A stretch of DNA of 64,000 bases from Manis javanica (lineage: Eukaryota > Chordata > Mammalia > Pholidota > Manidae): the NCBI RefSeq assembly GCF_040802235.1, contig NC_133156.1:115164173-115228172 (forward strand). Reading direction: 5' to 3'. Made by a program: the position numbers and the translations under genes. Of this stretch, positions 1 through 11,250 are shown one piece after another (within the stretch, counting starts at the first letter, position 1; every line of letters begins with the position of its first letter). The notes under the pieces were generated by a model. The model did not search any database. It was not told the DNA's origin and saw nothing but the letters and a program-made list of their open reading frames with translations.

Positions 1-345
1 ATAAGCACATGCTTCAAAGCAGGACTTTGGAGCTCATTATAATTAAACAAATCTTGGTTTAGGTTCGTCACCAAGACATTTTGTTTTGCTGCACCAATAT
101 TTATTTATATACATGCACACACACACATGTGCATGTGCATGTGTGTGAGATGTTATGTGATGGGGGCAGGGAAGAAAAGAAAGGGTGGAAGTGGAAAAGA
201 GAGGAGAGAGGAAAAATGCTTAGATATAGATATTGTATAAATAGGTGTGTTGAAACATAACTGGGTGGGAAGAATAAATTGGCCATCAGACCAACTAAGA
301 GCAGCAAGACCATATCTGCATCTTTACAGGCTGTCCCCCATTATC
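1..345. other. Non-coding; short CA/TG and purine-rich tracts
   Basis: A (CA)n/(TG)n patch lies near 114-149 and a GA-rich tract near 160-215. I recognise nothing else. Confidence 0.6.
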
Positions 346-349
346 TTCA

Positions 350-540
350 TTTCCTGTGCCTGCTGTAACAAATTACCACAAACTTTTGGCTTAAAATATC
401 AGAAATACATTCTCTCTCGCACAGTTCTGGAGGCCAGGGATCCAAACTCAGTTTCGCTGGGCTCAAATCAAGGGTCAGCAAACGCCTTTTTTTCCAGATA
501 ACATTCTCAGGTTCCAGGGATTAGGACTTGGGCATCAGCT
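350..540 (-). repeat. MLT1-type LTR fragment (ERVL-MaLR), antisense
   Basis: It reads as the reverse of an MLT1 LTR end ('gctgtaacaaattaccacaaact', 'cacagttctggaggcc') and finishes in the 'ggattaggacttgggcatca' block after a large internal deletion. Confidence 0.75.
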
Positions 541-1325
541 CAGTGCTTTCCACACTGTAATATGCAATACGTGTCCACAGAATAAACAGGTGAATTATCA
601 TCACAGAGCCCAGGCTTCCTTCAACACTGACAAAGTCAGAGAAGGCAGTCACAGGCGACAGTGAGGTTCACTGACCTGTGCGTCAGTCCCGGGCTCCGCG
701 CCCCTGCTCCCCTTTCTTCTGTCTGGCTCTTCCTCGCGCTCACGACCAAGCACCAGCAGCTGGCTCTTGCCCCGGTGCTGCCGCCTCCAGCAACATGGCT
801 CCTGAGCAGCCCCAGCACGAGGCCATCCTTCAAGCGGAGACCACAGGAGGACCCTGCAGAGGACTCTTTGCTGTCAGTCAAGACATACCTTCAAAGCTCA
901 CGGTCTCCTTTCATCAGGGTTTTCTTTCTGTTACATCCTTTTCTAAAACTAGGAGAAACCCCTCTGTTCTTCTGTAACTCAGCAAGTCACACTGAGTACA
1001 TTTGGTCGGAGTTTTTTTTGCTTTCTTTCACCCCCAACCCTGAATGGAAGCTTTTGCTCTGCTTTGAAAATGGAGTTAAGAGTTATGTCCTCTGATTTCT
1101 GCCCACCATCCACACACTCACAACCCCTACACTCACCTCCTCACACAGCGACATCATTCTTTCTCAGACCTTATTGATCATTCCTTTACTCTAAGGACCT
1201 CATCTCCAGAATTTGTGTTTTGGTTCTACATCTCTACCTACCATCCAAAGGAAAAGTATAGGTTCAGCTACGGGAGCCTGGGGAGAGAAACAACCAAAGT
1301 GAAATCATGTGTCAAGTTTGGATCA
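541..1325. other. Unclassified, partly GC-rich non-coding segment
   Basis: Around 630-880 the base composition rises to GC-rich with several CpGs, unlike the surrounding AT-rich sequence. Overlapping plus-strand open frames (661-1095 and 678-977) have no recognisable domain and no clear splice context. It could be an old processed copy, an LTR or a degraded CpG island. Confidence 0.4.
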
Positions 1326-1330
1326 CACAT
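1326..1330. repeat. 5' target-site duplication (cacat)
   Basis: cacat directly before the 5' LTR, repeated at 3680-3684 directly after the 3' LTR. Confidence 0.8.
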
Positions 1331-1900
1331 TGTGGATAAAATGAGAGTTCCTGTGGCCAGGATTCTCACCTGGCCCTGGTTGACTAGCTCACTGCACATC
1401 TGTGGGCAATACATGGCTGTTGACTCTATATAACGAGCTCCGCCCAGTGCTCTGGGCATGACACAGTGGCAGGGCTGCAAGGCTGCAGGAGAGCAGAGCA
1501 GAGGCTGGAGTGGTGGCAGCGCTGATGACAGAGGCCCAGAGGACGGCTCTGTGGGATGGCTGTATGGACAGAGGGGCCCAGAGGATGGCTGTGCGGGACA
1601 ACTGTGCAGAAAGGCTTGGAGGATAGTTGTGTAGGACAGCTGTGTGGACAGAGGGGTCCAGAGGATGGCTGTGCAGACAGAGGGGTCCAGAGGACAGCTG
1701 TGCAGACAGAAGCCCAGAGGCAGAGACCAGTTTGCTGCATGCAGACTTGCTCTGAGTGAACGGGATTTTAGTGACTGACCTGCCACCTAGAAGTAAAGTT
1801 GGGTATAACCCTTTCACCCCAAGAACATTTTGCTGTCATTCCTTTGGTCACATTGAATCCATAGCAAACTTGCCTGGGGCTAAAATCCATTGGCAAGACA
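1331..1900 (+). repeat. 5' LTR of compact element
   Basis: Starts TGTGG and ends GACA. A TATA box (TATATAA) lies at 1427-1433. It is 136 bp longer than its partner because of extra copies of a short repeat at 1529-1724. The poly(A) hexamer of the 3' LTR (AATAAA) reads AGTAAA here. Confidence 0.85.
1529..1724 (+). repeat. Minisatellite inside the 5' LTR
   Basis: Imperfect tandem copies of a roughly 35-bp unit built around 'cagaggatggctgtgcagac'. The same place in the 3' LTR (about 3445-3504) holds only about 60 bp. The repeat explains long antisense open frames here rich in Ser, Pro and Leu, which are artefacts. Confidence 0.8.
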
Positions 1901-3245
1901 GTTGGTGAAAGTTGGCAGGGTTCATTGTTGACCAAGGAAAAAGACAGGTTGCCTTTATGGGAGGGGTGCTTCAGCAGGCTGCCCCTATGAATGGGGAGAC
2001 AGTGGATCATCCCCCAATGGGTATGTGGTCTGAGGTGGCTTGCTTCCTAGAGGACTGGGCCCCACTCTAGGACTGGAGGCAAGTGGAGGTGACACCTGAG
2101 GCAGTAGGGGTGGCCCTTGGTATAGTAAGCAGATTATTTGAGAAGCAGAGTGCCCATGAGGCAGCGGGGACTGTGAGTTGGCTGCTTCTCACAGTATTAA
2201 AAAGGTCTACAGAGGAGACCCAAGAAACGGTGGCATGAGAATGCAAGCTGCAAACTTCTGTGGATTCCTTGAGGAAGGAGATGTCCTTGATGTGGGAGGA
2301 TGCAGCATGAGAGCGCTGGCAGCAAGGTGCCATTGGAGATGAGACGGCAGCGCTGCCAGGTGTTCTGAAGGAGGAAGAGGCCATCAGGGAAAAAGATGAA
2401 CTCCTGAGGGAAGCACAGGAGGAGGTGGCACGAGAATGTCAGCTGAGAAGCATTGAGCTGAAGGTAAGAGACCTTCTGAAGACTGAGCTGGCATTGTTGC
2501 CAGGCACTGTAGCAGAGGAAGCACTTGGGGGAGTGGAGAGAAAGGTGCCATCATCCCCAGAAATGGAGGAGCTGGGGAAGGATGAAGGGGTGGTGCTGGA
2601 GGCACTGGCCCCTCCTGTATTGAAAGCATGCCCAGTGGTTGTAAATAAAATAAAGACCCAGCAGCTGAAAGTTCCCCAAGGAGAGGAGCAGCCCCCTCAG
2701 CAGGTCATGGAGCACTCTGTGGTCCGCCCCTATACTCAGGCTGAGCCGGTGGCTGTGGGACTTAGGGGTGGATGGAATTGTTCTTTCAGGATCAGAGATG
2801 GGAAAGCGGCCTTCCTGACGGTGCAGCCCGCATTGAGGCAGCGATTACAAAATGCAAGGTGATATGTACGGGAGCTGAAGAAACAAGAACCCGGAAAGAA
2901 ATAAGACCTATTACTCACAGGTGGAATTTGAGGGGCCCCAAGAGGATCACGAGGACCCAGATGTGGGTTGATTTGATATAGGCTGGAGTAGATGGAAGGA
3001 AATTAGATGGGAAGCCAAACAGGATCTTACTGGAGCTATGGCAACAACTGAAACCAGAGCAGCAGTTCCAGCCATTAAGACTAAAGAGGCAGAGGTCAGA
3101 GACAGAACCACGAGTCTGGCCTGTGTGTCTGCAAGACTTTTTGCTGAAGAGGCTGGAGAACAATGTTCGTGCTTCCTTGTACAGGGACCACTGCAGAGGA
3201 CTAAGGGCACATAGATTGAGAGGAGAGAATCCTGGAGGGGTGGAG
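1901..3245 (+). pseudogene. Internal region of compact LTR element, degraded gag-like frame
   Basis: An open stretch of about 184 codons (roughly 2311-2862) is rich in Glu, Arg and Leu (EEAIREKDELLREAQEE) and probably coiled-coil, followed by RPYTQAEPVAVG, after which the frame ends. Upstream, in the same frame, stops interrupt similar sequence. A GA-rich run just before 3246 (3217-3245) could be the polypurine tract. I could not match the bases after 1900 to a tRNA primer site. The gag assignment is tentative. Confidence 0.5.
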
Positions 3246-3679
3246 TGTGGATAAAATGAGAGTTCCTGTGGCCAGGATTCTCACCTGGCCGTGGATGACT
3301 AGGTCACTGCACATCTGTGGGCAATACATGGCTTTTGACTCTATAAAAAGAGCTCCACCCAGTGCTCTGGGCGCAACACAGTGGCAAGGCTGCAAGGATG
3401 CAGGAGAGCAGAGCAGAGGCTGGAGTGGTGGCAGCGCCAAGGACAGAGGCCCAGAGGACCGCTGTGTGGGAAGGCTGTGCAGACAGAGGGGCCCAGAGGC
3501 AGAGATGGGCTTGCTGCCTGCAGACTTGCTCTGAGTGAATGGGATTTTAGTGACTGACCTGCCACCTGGAAATAAAGTTGGGTATAACCCTTTCACCCCA
3601 AGAATGTTTTGCTGTCATTTCTTTGGTCACATTGAATCCATAGTGAACTTGCCTGGGGCTAAAACCCATTGGCAAGACA
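3246..3679 (+). repeat. 3' LTR of compact element
   Basis: 434 bp, with TATA box TATAAAA at 3342-3348 and poly(A) signal AATAAA at 3571-3576. It is closely similar to the 5' LTR outside the minisatellite. Confidence 0.85.
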
Positions 3680-3684
3680 CACAT
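3680..3684. repeat. 3' target-site duplication (cacat)
   Basis: Exact copy of 1326-1330, fixing both outer edges of the compact LTR element. Confidence 0.8.
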
Positions 3685-5009
3685 GCTGGCTCAAAATGGA
3701 AGTTTCTCTCAGGCTTCCTTCCGAGAGCGCTGTGCACTAAAAGTGTTTCTAGATTTGCTGTAGGATTTGGGGTGCCAGTTGAGCAGCTGCAATCTTATTT
3801 AGGTTCTGATCTCAGCTCATGAAACTGTTCCAAATAGCTGACATGCTTCCTTCCACAGTGGCCCAAAAAAGCACTTTCTGGAAGGAACTGCAAGACTGAC
3901 AAAATAGAAATCACCTAAATTCTGACTTGGAATATATAGGAATCTTGTGGGCACGACGATATCATCTCAAAGATGATTGCTTTCATTAACATCAAAAGGA
4001 CACTAAGATCAGTTTAATGAAAACAGGAAGAACTATTTCATAGGTAAAAGAATGGTAGAGGAGAAAACAAGTAAAATAGAGTAAGTGAGGCAAAGGAGGC
4101 ACTCAGTAAGGGTGATTGACTTGCCCAAGGTCAACGACTTGTGGTAGACAGGATTGTAATTCAGGTGTCCAGACCCCTAGGCCAGAGTTTTCCTCTACCA
4201 CACTTAACCCAAGTGTCGACAGGGGGCTGTAAATATTGATTCCTTTTGCACAGCCAGATGGAAGCTGGGATGGGAGGAATCCATAAAACAGTTGCAGTAA
4301 CCAAAAATAGCTCCATCCTGTTTACAACAGTGTGCCAAGTAAATATAAATTTCTGTGTTCTGTAATATAAAGGATGTTTAGAAGCACTGTGGAGTCTATA
4401 CATGGTGAGATATGAAGGCAAAGTTCTTGACTGAGATAGTAGGCTCCTTTGCAAAAATGTCCTGTCTCACGAATCTGAGGGGACATGGGATCTGGGTCTA
4501 GGATCCTGAAGGCAAGTACCCCCAAGGTTCTGTGGCAGGGATAAGGACAGCCAGTACTCCTGGAGGAAACATTATATTCAGAAGACCTACAGTAAGGAAA
4601 GAAATTCCTTGAAATAGTACTTAAAAATAGGACTGACACCTGAAAACTCTTTTCACACATGTGTAGTTGAGTAATCTAACACTGAATACTTTAACTGGGC
4701 AGACCCGATGGCCAGCAAGTAAACTTGCAGGAAGCTCCCACTTTTTGCTACTCCCTTCTGGCAGGTAACAGAGATCATGTAATGTGGCTGATGGGAGGTG
4801 TTCTTATTGTTCCTGCTAATGCAACAGTAGTGAGGAGGACTTCCCGAACAATCTAGAGAAATCTCTAAGACAACACTTGGATAGCCAGCAGCAGTGACAG
4901 CTTAACTAGAGCCTTACCTTCCACAGGCAGCCTGATATGGGCGAAGAGGCAGTTTCTCATAATCATTTTCCTTTCGTCATTCTTTTCTTCTGATTTTGGT
5001 GGCCATCAC
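3685..5009. other. Non-coding; one MIR fragment, otherwise unrecognised
   Basis: Apart from the MIR at about 4085-4195, I see no gene, long open frame or repeat family that I can name. Confidence 0.5.
4085..4195 (-). repeat. MIR SINE fragment, antisense
   Basis: 'gacttgcccaaggtcaacgac' followed by 'aggtgtccagacccc' matches the reversed MIR core. Confidence 0.7.
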
Positions 5010-5490
5010 ATAGCCTACGCCACTTGTAAAACATGACTCCAAAATTATTTGATATTCCTGCCATCAAGAAATGGGACCTGCACCCTCTTCTTGTGAATCT
5101 TGTTGGACTTAAACTGCCTTGACCAGTTGATGACAGTGGAGGGAGCTCTATAGGACTCCTAAGACTAAGCCACAAAGGCCATGCAGTCTCTGCAAGTTCT
5201 TTTTAGGCACTCTTTTGTGGAGCCCTGAGCCATCACATAAAAAGTCCAAGTACCCTGAGTCCTCTGTTCTGTGAGGAGGCCCAGGCCACAAAGACTAAGT
5301 TGTATGTGCGCTGGCCAACTAGCCCCAGCTGAGGACCCAGACACAGCTAGCATCAAGTGCCCGGCGTGTGAGTGAAGATGGCTCCAGCTGATCCCAGCAC
5401 GTAGGTGTTGAGTCACTCCAGCATTTAGGTCTTACCAAGTGAAACCCCAGACACCATGGAGCAAAAATAAACTATTCTTGCAACAGGCCT
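5010..5490 (+). repeat. Solo LTR, probably MLT1-like (ERVL-MaLR)
   Basis: The 3' half has the typical order: gtgagtgaagatggctccag, ccagacaccatggagcaaa, then AATAAA at 5466-5471. The 5' edge is unclear. The family name is a guess from general layout. Confidence 0.55.
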
Positions 5491-6589
5491 TTGTAATATC
5501 CAAAGGATACTATGTAAGCTATCCTACTGCTCCACTATCTAAAGCCAAAATTGTTAACTCCCCACTGAAGCCAACCCCACCTTAAATGTAGTGTTACTTT
5601 CCCCGATGACCAATGCCCCTCTTTTGCAGATATTTTACCATTTTCCAAAGGTCAAACACTAATACTGAAAACTTGAAATTACTATATTCAATAAGCATTA
5701 ATTGATAACTTCTCACATCTCTCTCTGGGTTATTTAGCATTAAAACCCATTGTTCAGATGGAGAAATGGTATATAACAAACAACTGATACTGGTAGAAAT
5801 GTCAGAATAGCAAGAATCTAGTTCCTAATATCCAGCTCTGTGCTCTGTCCCCAGGGAATGTTTAGTGATTATAAATAGAGGACAAAGAGGATGGGTACAA
5901 TAAATGACCTTCATTCTTTGTCACTTACTTTAATGCTTCCATGCTCAGTATTCCTCCCAGAGGACATAATTCTTCAACTAAAAATATAACTCCTTCTCCA
6001 TAAAAATCTACGTGGTTCTACAAAATATTTGACAACCCTAAAAATGTTCCATTTTGCTAGTCCAAGTCTAGGTTGTCACAATTACCTAGGTTGTCAAGAA
6101 AAGAGAAGACAATCTGGATTCTAATATACTCATTGAACATTTTCTTTTCTACTAACTATAGTTACAAAGAAACAATATATGGATCTTTTAATCCAAAAGG
6201 TTGTGGATAGTTAATACACACACCAACCAAATTCATCTTTTGATGACAGTGGCATACTGGTTTTGCAAGCCCAGTTTGGCAAACAGAAATAGGTCAATAA
6301 GTAATTGATTTTACACTGCAAAAAATTCCTAAATGCTAATAATCCTCCTCAAGCTTGATGCTAACTGGAAAATTCCCATCTGGAAGTAAATGGTATCATC
6401 TCAGAATTAGTCTGGACATCCTAGCATCAATACATCAAAAAGCCTTTTAGTGTTAAGTAGAACTGCTGGACTATAAAAGAGAATGTCTGAAGTACAGCTC
6501 ATAAAATTATCTACCTTTTGAAACCAATCTACAAGGCATTATCTAGGTGTACATTAATGACCTGTTTGTGGCAATTTAGGAAGGACACT
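5491..6589. other. AT-rich non-coding, nothing recognised
   Basis: No open frame longer than about 60 codons with any family resemblance and no repeat that I can place. Confidence 0.5.
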
Positions 6590-6712
6590 GGACAGGACTT
6601 CAGACACTTGGATTCTAGACCCAGCACCATTACAAATGAATGTGCGACTGGGCAAATCTCTTAACCTCTGGCTTCTACTACTTTAAAACCAGAAAATTGT
6701 ATCAGATCATCA
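6590..6712 (+). repeat. MIR SINE
   Basis: 'gattctagacccagcacc', then 'gtgcgactgggcaaatctct' and 'taacctctggcttc' follow the MIR consensus in order. Confidence 0.8.
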
Positions 6713-7356
6713 TGAATGCAGAATGTGGAATGCAGATTCTCAAGTAAGTCTATATATTTAGGCCAATTTATTTTTCCTGGGATTATTCCATGCTTATGTT
6801 ACCCAGAAGTTTGTCCTTCCTGCTTTTGCCTGTTTCTCTCTCTCACACACAGAGCTCTTGCTATATACAACGTAATATTTATTTATATTTACATAGATAT
6901 AGTGTAAGCTCTGACCACTATTATTTTTTCTTTTTTGTAATCCAAGTGCCTGATTTAAGCTTAGATTGTGGAGACATCCACTTCAAAGACAGCTGTCCTC
7001 AATAAACATATTGCCAGCCTTGGCTAGATAAAGAGCCAGGCCTACCCTCCCTGCATGAGTCTCCTTTGCTTTAAAGATCTTTGTCGATTTCCATAACTGA
7101 CCATCTGACCCACTTGTTTTTCTCTTTCTGCACTTTAAATTTCCCCTTTGATGCTTTAAATTCACCAGTACAAAGTGAGCCTGTGAATCCCTAAACCCCG
7201 ACTCTCCATCCCAGTAAAAGCAGAACCCAGGCCTATATGCTCTCTTTACTCACAGTCTCTCGGTGTGGCTCCATGTGGCATCTCATTTCCAGGACTTATA
7301 GGTAATTGTCTCACCTGAGGGTTTCAACCCTGGGAAAGTTCACTCTGGATTCAGTG
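6713..7356. other. Non-coding, nothing recognised
   Basis: A small (CA)n patch near 6843 and a TTTA-rich run near 6879-6900; otherwise unremarkable. Confidence 0.45.
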
Positions 7357-7405
7357 TGGATAAAATTGCCGTATTTCCAGAAACTCTCACCTGGCCTTAG
7401 TGTAT
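7357..7405 (+). repeat. Short LTR start fragment, related to the 1331-3679 element
   Basis: TGTGGATAAAAT, then a diverged stretch, then ctcacctggcc, matches the first ~50 bp of the compact element's LTR in plus orientation. It is followed by unrelated sequence. Confidence 0.5.
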
Positions 7406-7559
7406 CCCCATATCAATGGGTGTTCCCAACAGGTGGAGAGAAGCAGTCTATCTCCGTATCAACAGGTGATTATAGGGATTGAGGGAGCAATGGCATATCT
7501 GGATGGGAGAAGTTGGGTGGGGGGCCCTTTCTGCAGCTGGGTCATAAGAGACACAAACA

Positions 7560-8005
7560 GAAGTGGACAACTGCTTGCAAGCAATAAACAGGTTTCTCCC
7601 ACTTCATTTCTCCCTTTGACTGATTTCAGCTTCACAGGTTATTTGCCCCAGGCTGGGAACATATTTTCCCCCAGAGTTACAGTCAATGACACGGTAAAAT
7701 GACAATGGAATGTTCTTAGGGTAAAAGGCTTTATACCCAGCTTTATTCTTGTGGTGGCAGGTCAAGTGCCAGAATCCCATCTGCCTCAGGGCAAGTTTGC
7801 ACACAGCAAACTGATCTTTGCCTCCAAACCTCTCTTGTTGCCTTGCAGCCCCAGAGAACTGGATGGAGCTCTTTATATAGAGTGAATAATAACTCATTGC
7901 CCACAAGTGTGCAAACCTGTGCCTGTGAGTATCACACGTGTACAGTGGGCAAGCAGACCAGGGTCAGGTGTGACTCCTGACCACGGAACTTCCATTTTCT
8001 CTACA
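7560..8005 (-). repeat. Diverged LTR related to the 1331-3679 element, antisense
   Basis: Read on the minus strand from 8005 it follows the LTR in order: tgtagagaaaatgg start, 'cacttgtgggcaat', TATA region 'ctctatataaagagctcc', 'gggctgcaag', 'cagtttgctg', 'cttgacctgccacc', 'aataaagctgggtataaa', and the terminal 'cctggggc' block. It is clearly older than the paired LTRs at 1331-3679. Confidence 0.75.
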
Positions 8006-8399
8006 ATAACAACCTTTTTTTCCACAGTTGTTGCTGAGGGTATCTTGCAATCATAATGAAAACCACAAGGACCAGTCCAGCCACAGCCTTGGTTATCAAT
8101 AGGCTAAAAGTGGTGTAAAGCGATAAATTTGCATAAATTTGATAACATAGGTATATATCAAGCATTCAGAAAAACTTAAATACTGAATGAAAACCAATAT
8201 ACCCATTATTCAATCTTAACAAGTATTATTTTACCATACTCCTGCTCCTCCTTTAAAATAAAATGTTGCAAACATAACATAATCAAACATAAATCACCAA
8301 ACAAAACCACCACCCCAGTCCACTTCATACCTCATCATACTGTAATATCCTCTTATGTATCATGTGCACCTGAGTGAGAGTACATTTAGGGTATTAATC
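8006..8399. other. Non-coding, nothing recognised
   Basis: AT-rich with scattered A runs; possibly an unnamed old LINE piece near 8150-8350, which I cannot support further. Confidence 0.4.
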
Positions 8400-8705
8400 T
8401 AAAAGTTCAATTGCTGTGGCACAGGGAATGTTCAACTGCACTGGATATTACAAAGCAGCAATCCAAACTGGTTGCATCAATGTAAACACCTCCCTGCATG
8501 AACAAGAGCTCCCATTTTCCCACATCCAAAATGATACATGGTACTCAAACATTCTAATTTTTTTGCTAGTCCAATGAGAATGACATAGTAACTCATTATT
8601 TTCATTCACATTTCCCATACTGATTCTGAGGCTAAGGATTTTTGTTTTTCTTATATTTCTTGGCCACATAGCTTCATTTTCTGTGAATTCTTTCTCATGG
8701 AAGGG
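8400..8705 (-). repeat. Old L1 (L1M) 3' region, antisense
   Basis: The minus strand gives the end of an old L1 ORF2: 'ctccctgcatgaacaagagctcccattttc' and 'ctcattattttcattcacatttccc' mirror the L1 block before the 3' UTR. Confidence 0.6.
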
Positions 8706-9697
8706 AGATACATGGAAGACTGATTATAAAGTTGGATTGAGGGTTTGGGCTGTTTTCTAGTTTCTGGTATCATGAGTCTTTAGCCACGGCCATGCTTCCT
8801 TTTCTCAAGCAAGTGTTAAAATGCTTAATACTCTCCAAAGTCCACATTCAGGTATGATATCACTGGATACTCAAGAGCTCACTGTTCTGACTTTCAATAT
8901 TCCACTTAGTTCCCACCTATGAGTCCTTTCTTCCTTCTTTACTTCCAGCTCAGGCATACTTTTAACTTTGTAGTACATTTCTTCATTAAGAATCTGTAAT
9001 ACAGGGAGAAAATGGTTGATGCTTTAGTATACCACATTGATTAAACTAGAAATCTCTGCTACTTTTATTTCATTTTAAGCCAATATCACTACCTATTATT
9101 CTATCTAGTTCTCTTTTTCTCTCTTGTGGAAAAGCACTATATTTCAAAACTTTTCTACCTCAGTTTTCTGGACATTTTAGAAAATTACCCACTAGTTAAT
9201 CTACTATCAAATATGTAGGAACACTAACTTTACCAAAATGCAAAGTTGGTGCAAGAGACTGTGAGAGATAGAGACAGAAAAAGAAAAATCGGCCTTTAAA
9301 TCTTACCTGTACTGAATATTGGGAGCCCTTATTTGGCAGAGAGTAAGAGTAATTCTATTTGCTCTTAACGTAAGGTTTAGTTTTCTTTATCAAGTTACTG
9401 AAAGTTTAGATCAGGAAGATTATAGTTGATACTGGACTCAATCTAGAAAAACTCAGCCCTCCTCAAAATTGCTGTCTGGGTTGTGGAATCCCAATACTTT
9501 GTACTCAAGCTTTAGGCAAACTTCAGTTTGATGCTCTCACAGCATTTCTGGCTTAAAAAGTACTTTAAGGTTCAAGCATCAAAAAAACAGATACTGCATA
9601 TGATGAAAGCAGAAATCAAGGCTTCGAAAAACATTAATGTGGGTGCTTTTGAATTTGGATATCCTGTTTCCTAGCTCAGAGTTTCATTGTTAACTAT
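8706..9697. other. Non-coding, nothing recognised
   Basis: Mixed AT-rich sequence without a nameable repeat or gene. Confidence 0.45.
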
Positions 9698-10115
9698 TTG
9701 TATTAGTTTAGTAGTCAAAACAAAGTACCACAAACTGGGTGGCTTAAAAAACAGTTTATTATTATCTCATAGTCCTAGAGACTAGAAGTCCAAAATCAAG
9801 GTGTTGTCAGGGCCGTGTTCCTTTGAAATCTGCAAGATAGAATCCTTCCTCACTGCATCCTGCTTTTCGTGGTTTATTGGCAATCTTTGACATTCTCTGA
9901 CTTGCAGCCCCAATACTGTTGCCTCATGGTGTTCTCCCTCCTGCGCCTGTGTCTCCACTTGTCAGTACAGTCATTTTAGATTAAGAATCCACCCTATCCC
10001 AAAAGCATGACTTCATCTTAACTGATTTCATCTGTACTGTTTCCAAACAAGGTTATATACTGAAATCCTAGGGATTTCAACTTTTTTGGGGACATAATTC
10101 AACACATGAACGCTA
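9698..10115 (-). repeat. MLT1 LTR, antisense, near full length
   Basis: Begins 'gtattagtttagtagtc', passes 'caaagtaccacaaactgggt' and 'gactagaagtccaaaatcaa', and ends 'ggggacataattcaacac', the complete reverse order of an MLT1 LTR. Confidence 0.85.
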
Positions 10116-10272
10116 TACAAAGTTGATAATTTGTGAGAAAGAGCTTAACAGTGGTAGACTTCTTAAAAGAGGATTTCTCCCACACCATCAATGAGAACTT
10201 GTGTGTGCTCCTGTACGATATTAGATAACAGACTACTTATCCATTTCATCATTTTAAGTAGTTTTATAGTAT

Positions 10273-10705
10273 TTGTCATGAGTTGAATAGTATCCCTCGA
10301 AAATTCATGGCTACCTGGAACCTCAGAATATGGAATAAGGTCTTTGCAGATGTAATTAGTTAAAGATCTTGAGATGACATCATCCTGGATTTAGTGTTGA
10401 TCTTAAACCCAATCACTGATGTCCTTATTAAAAAAAAGAAAGAACACAGGGAAGAAGGCCACATCAAGACAAAGCAAAAATTGGAGTTTTGCTGTCACAA
10501 ACCAGGGAATGCTAAGGAACCACCAGGTACTTGAAGAGACAAGGGAAGATCCACCCTCTTAGGGCCTTCCAAAAAAGCATGACTTGCCAGAACCTTGACT
10601 TTGGACTTCTGGCCTCCAAAAGTGTGAAGGAATAAGTATCTGTCACTTTCAGCCACCAGTGTGTGGTAATTTGTTATGGCAGCTGTAGGAAACTCATGTA
10701 GTATT
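10273..10705 (+). repeat. MLT1 LTR, sense, near full length
   Basis: Begins 'gtcatgagttgaatagtatc', passes 'aaggtctttgcagatgtaat' and 'tttggacttctggcctcc', and ends 'taatttgttatggcagctgt'. It is opposite in orientation to the MLT1 copy 160 bp upstream. Confidence 0.85.
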
Positions 10706-10719
10706 TCTTTTATATAGTT

Positions 10720-11250
10720 CAAGAAAAATTTATTTCACCAATCCCTTACTGTTGAATAATTAGGTTCTTTACAATTAGAAAATAACAAGTTTGGGGTTTG
10801 TGTGTGTATGTGTGTTTGCTATTATAAACAACAACGAAATGAATATTGTACATACTTCTTTGTTTCATGATCTAGTAGTTTAATTTTGGATAAATTTCTA
10901 AATTTATCCTAATTTATATATACACGGATTGCTAGGTCAAAGAATTTTCAGACTCATGATACATACAGGAAAGGAGCTCTTAAAAGGCTACAGCCATGTA
11001 TACTTCTAAAATATACAGGATGTATTTTGTCATCCCCTTCATGATACTGGATATTAATGTTTTTCACCTTTGCAGTGATAAAAATTCTTTACTTATTATT
11101 TTAATTAGCATAGTCTTTATCTTCAACAACATGGAATATTTTTCATACATTCCATCACTATTTGTAGTCTGAAGTGAATTGCCTATTTATACATTTAAAT
11201 CACTACTCTATTAAAGTCATGTTTGTTGTAAATATTTTCCAATTTATTGA
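10720..11250 (-). repeat. Old LINE fragment (L1M-like), antisense
   Basis: Phrases such as 'tattataaacaacaacgaaatgaat' and 'ggattgctaggtcaaagaat' resemble the reversed 3' end of old L1 elements. Strongly diverged. Confidence 0.5.

Larger units (their letters stand above)
1331..3679 (+). mobile_element. Compact LTR retroelement with paired LTRs (ERV-L-like, non-autonomous)
   Basis: Two related LTRs (1331-1900 and 3246-3679) begin TGTGGATAAAATG, end GGCAAGACA, and are flanked by the same 5 bp, cacat (1326-1330 and 3680-3684). The internal part is only about 1.35 kb, far too short for gag-pol-env. A 5-bp duplication fits class III (ERV-L) elements, and an internal run (RPYTQAE) reminds me of ERV-L Gag. 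No polymerase sequence is present, so movement would have needed an enzyme from another element. Confidence 0.8.

Noticed and set aside
1268-1817. Three overlapping minus-strand open frames of 104-172 codons rich in Ser, Leu and Pro
   Set aside because: They run antisense through the LTR minisatellite; the tandem unit avoids stops in several frames at once. No start context, splice or domain support.
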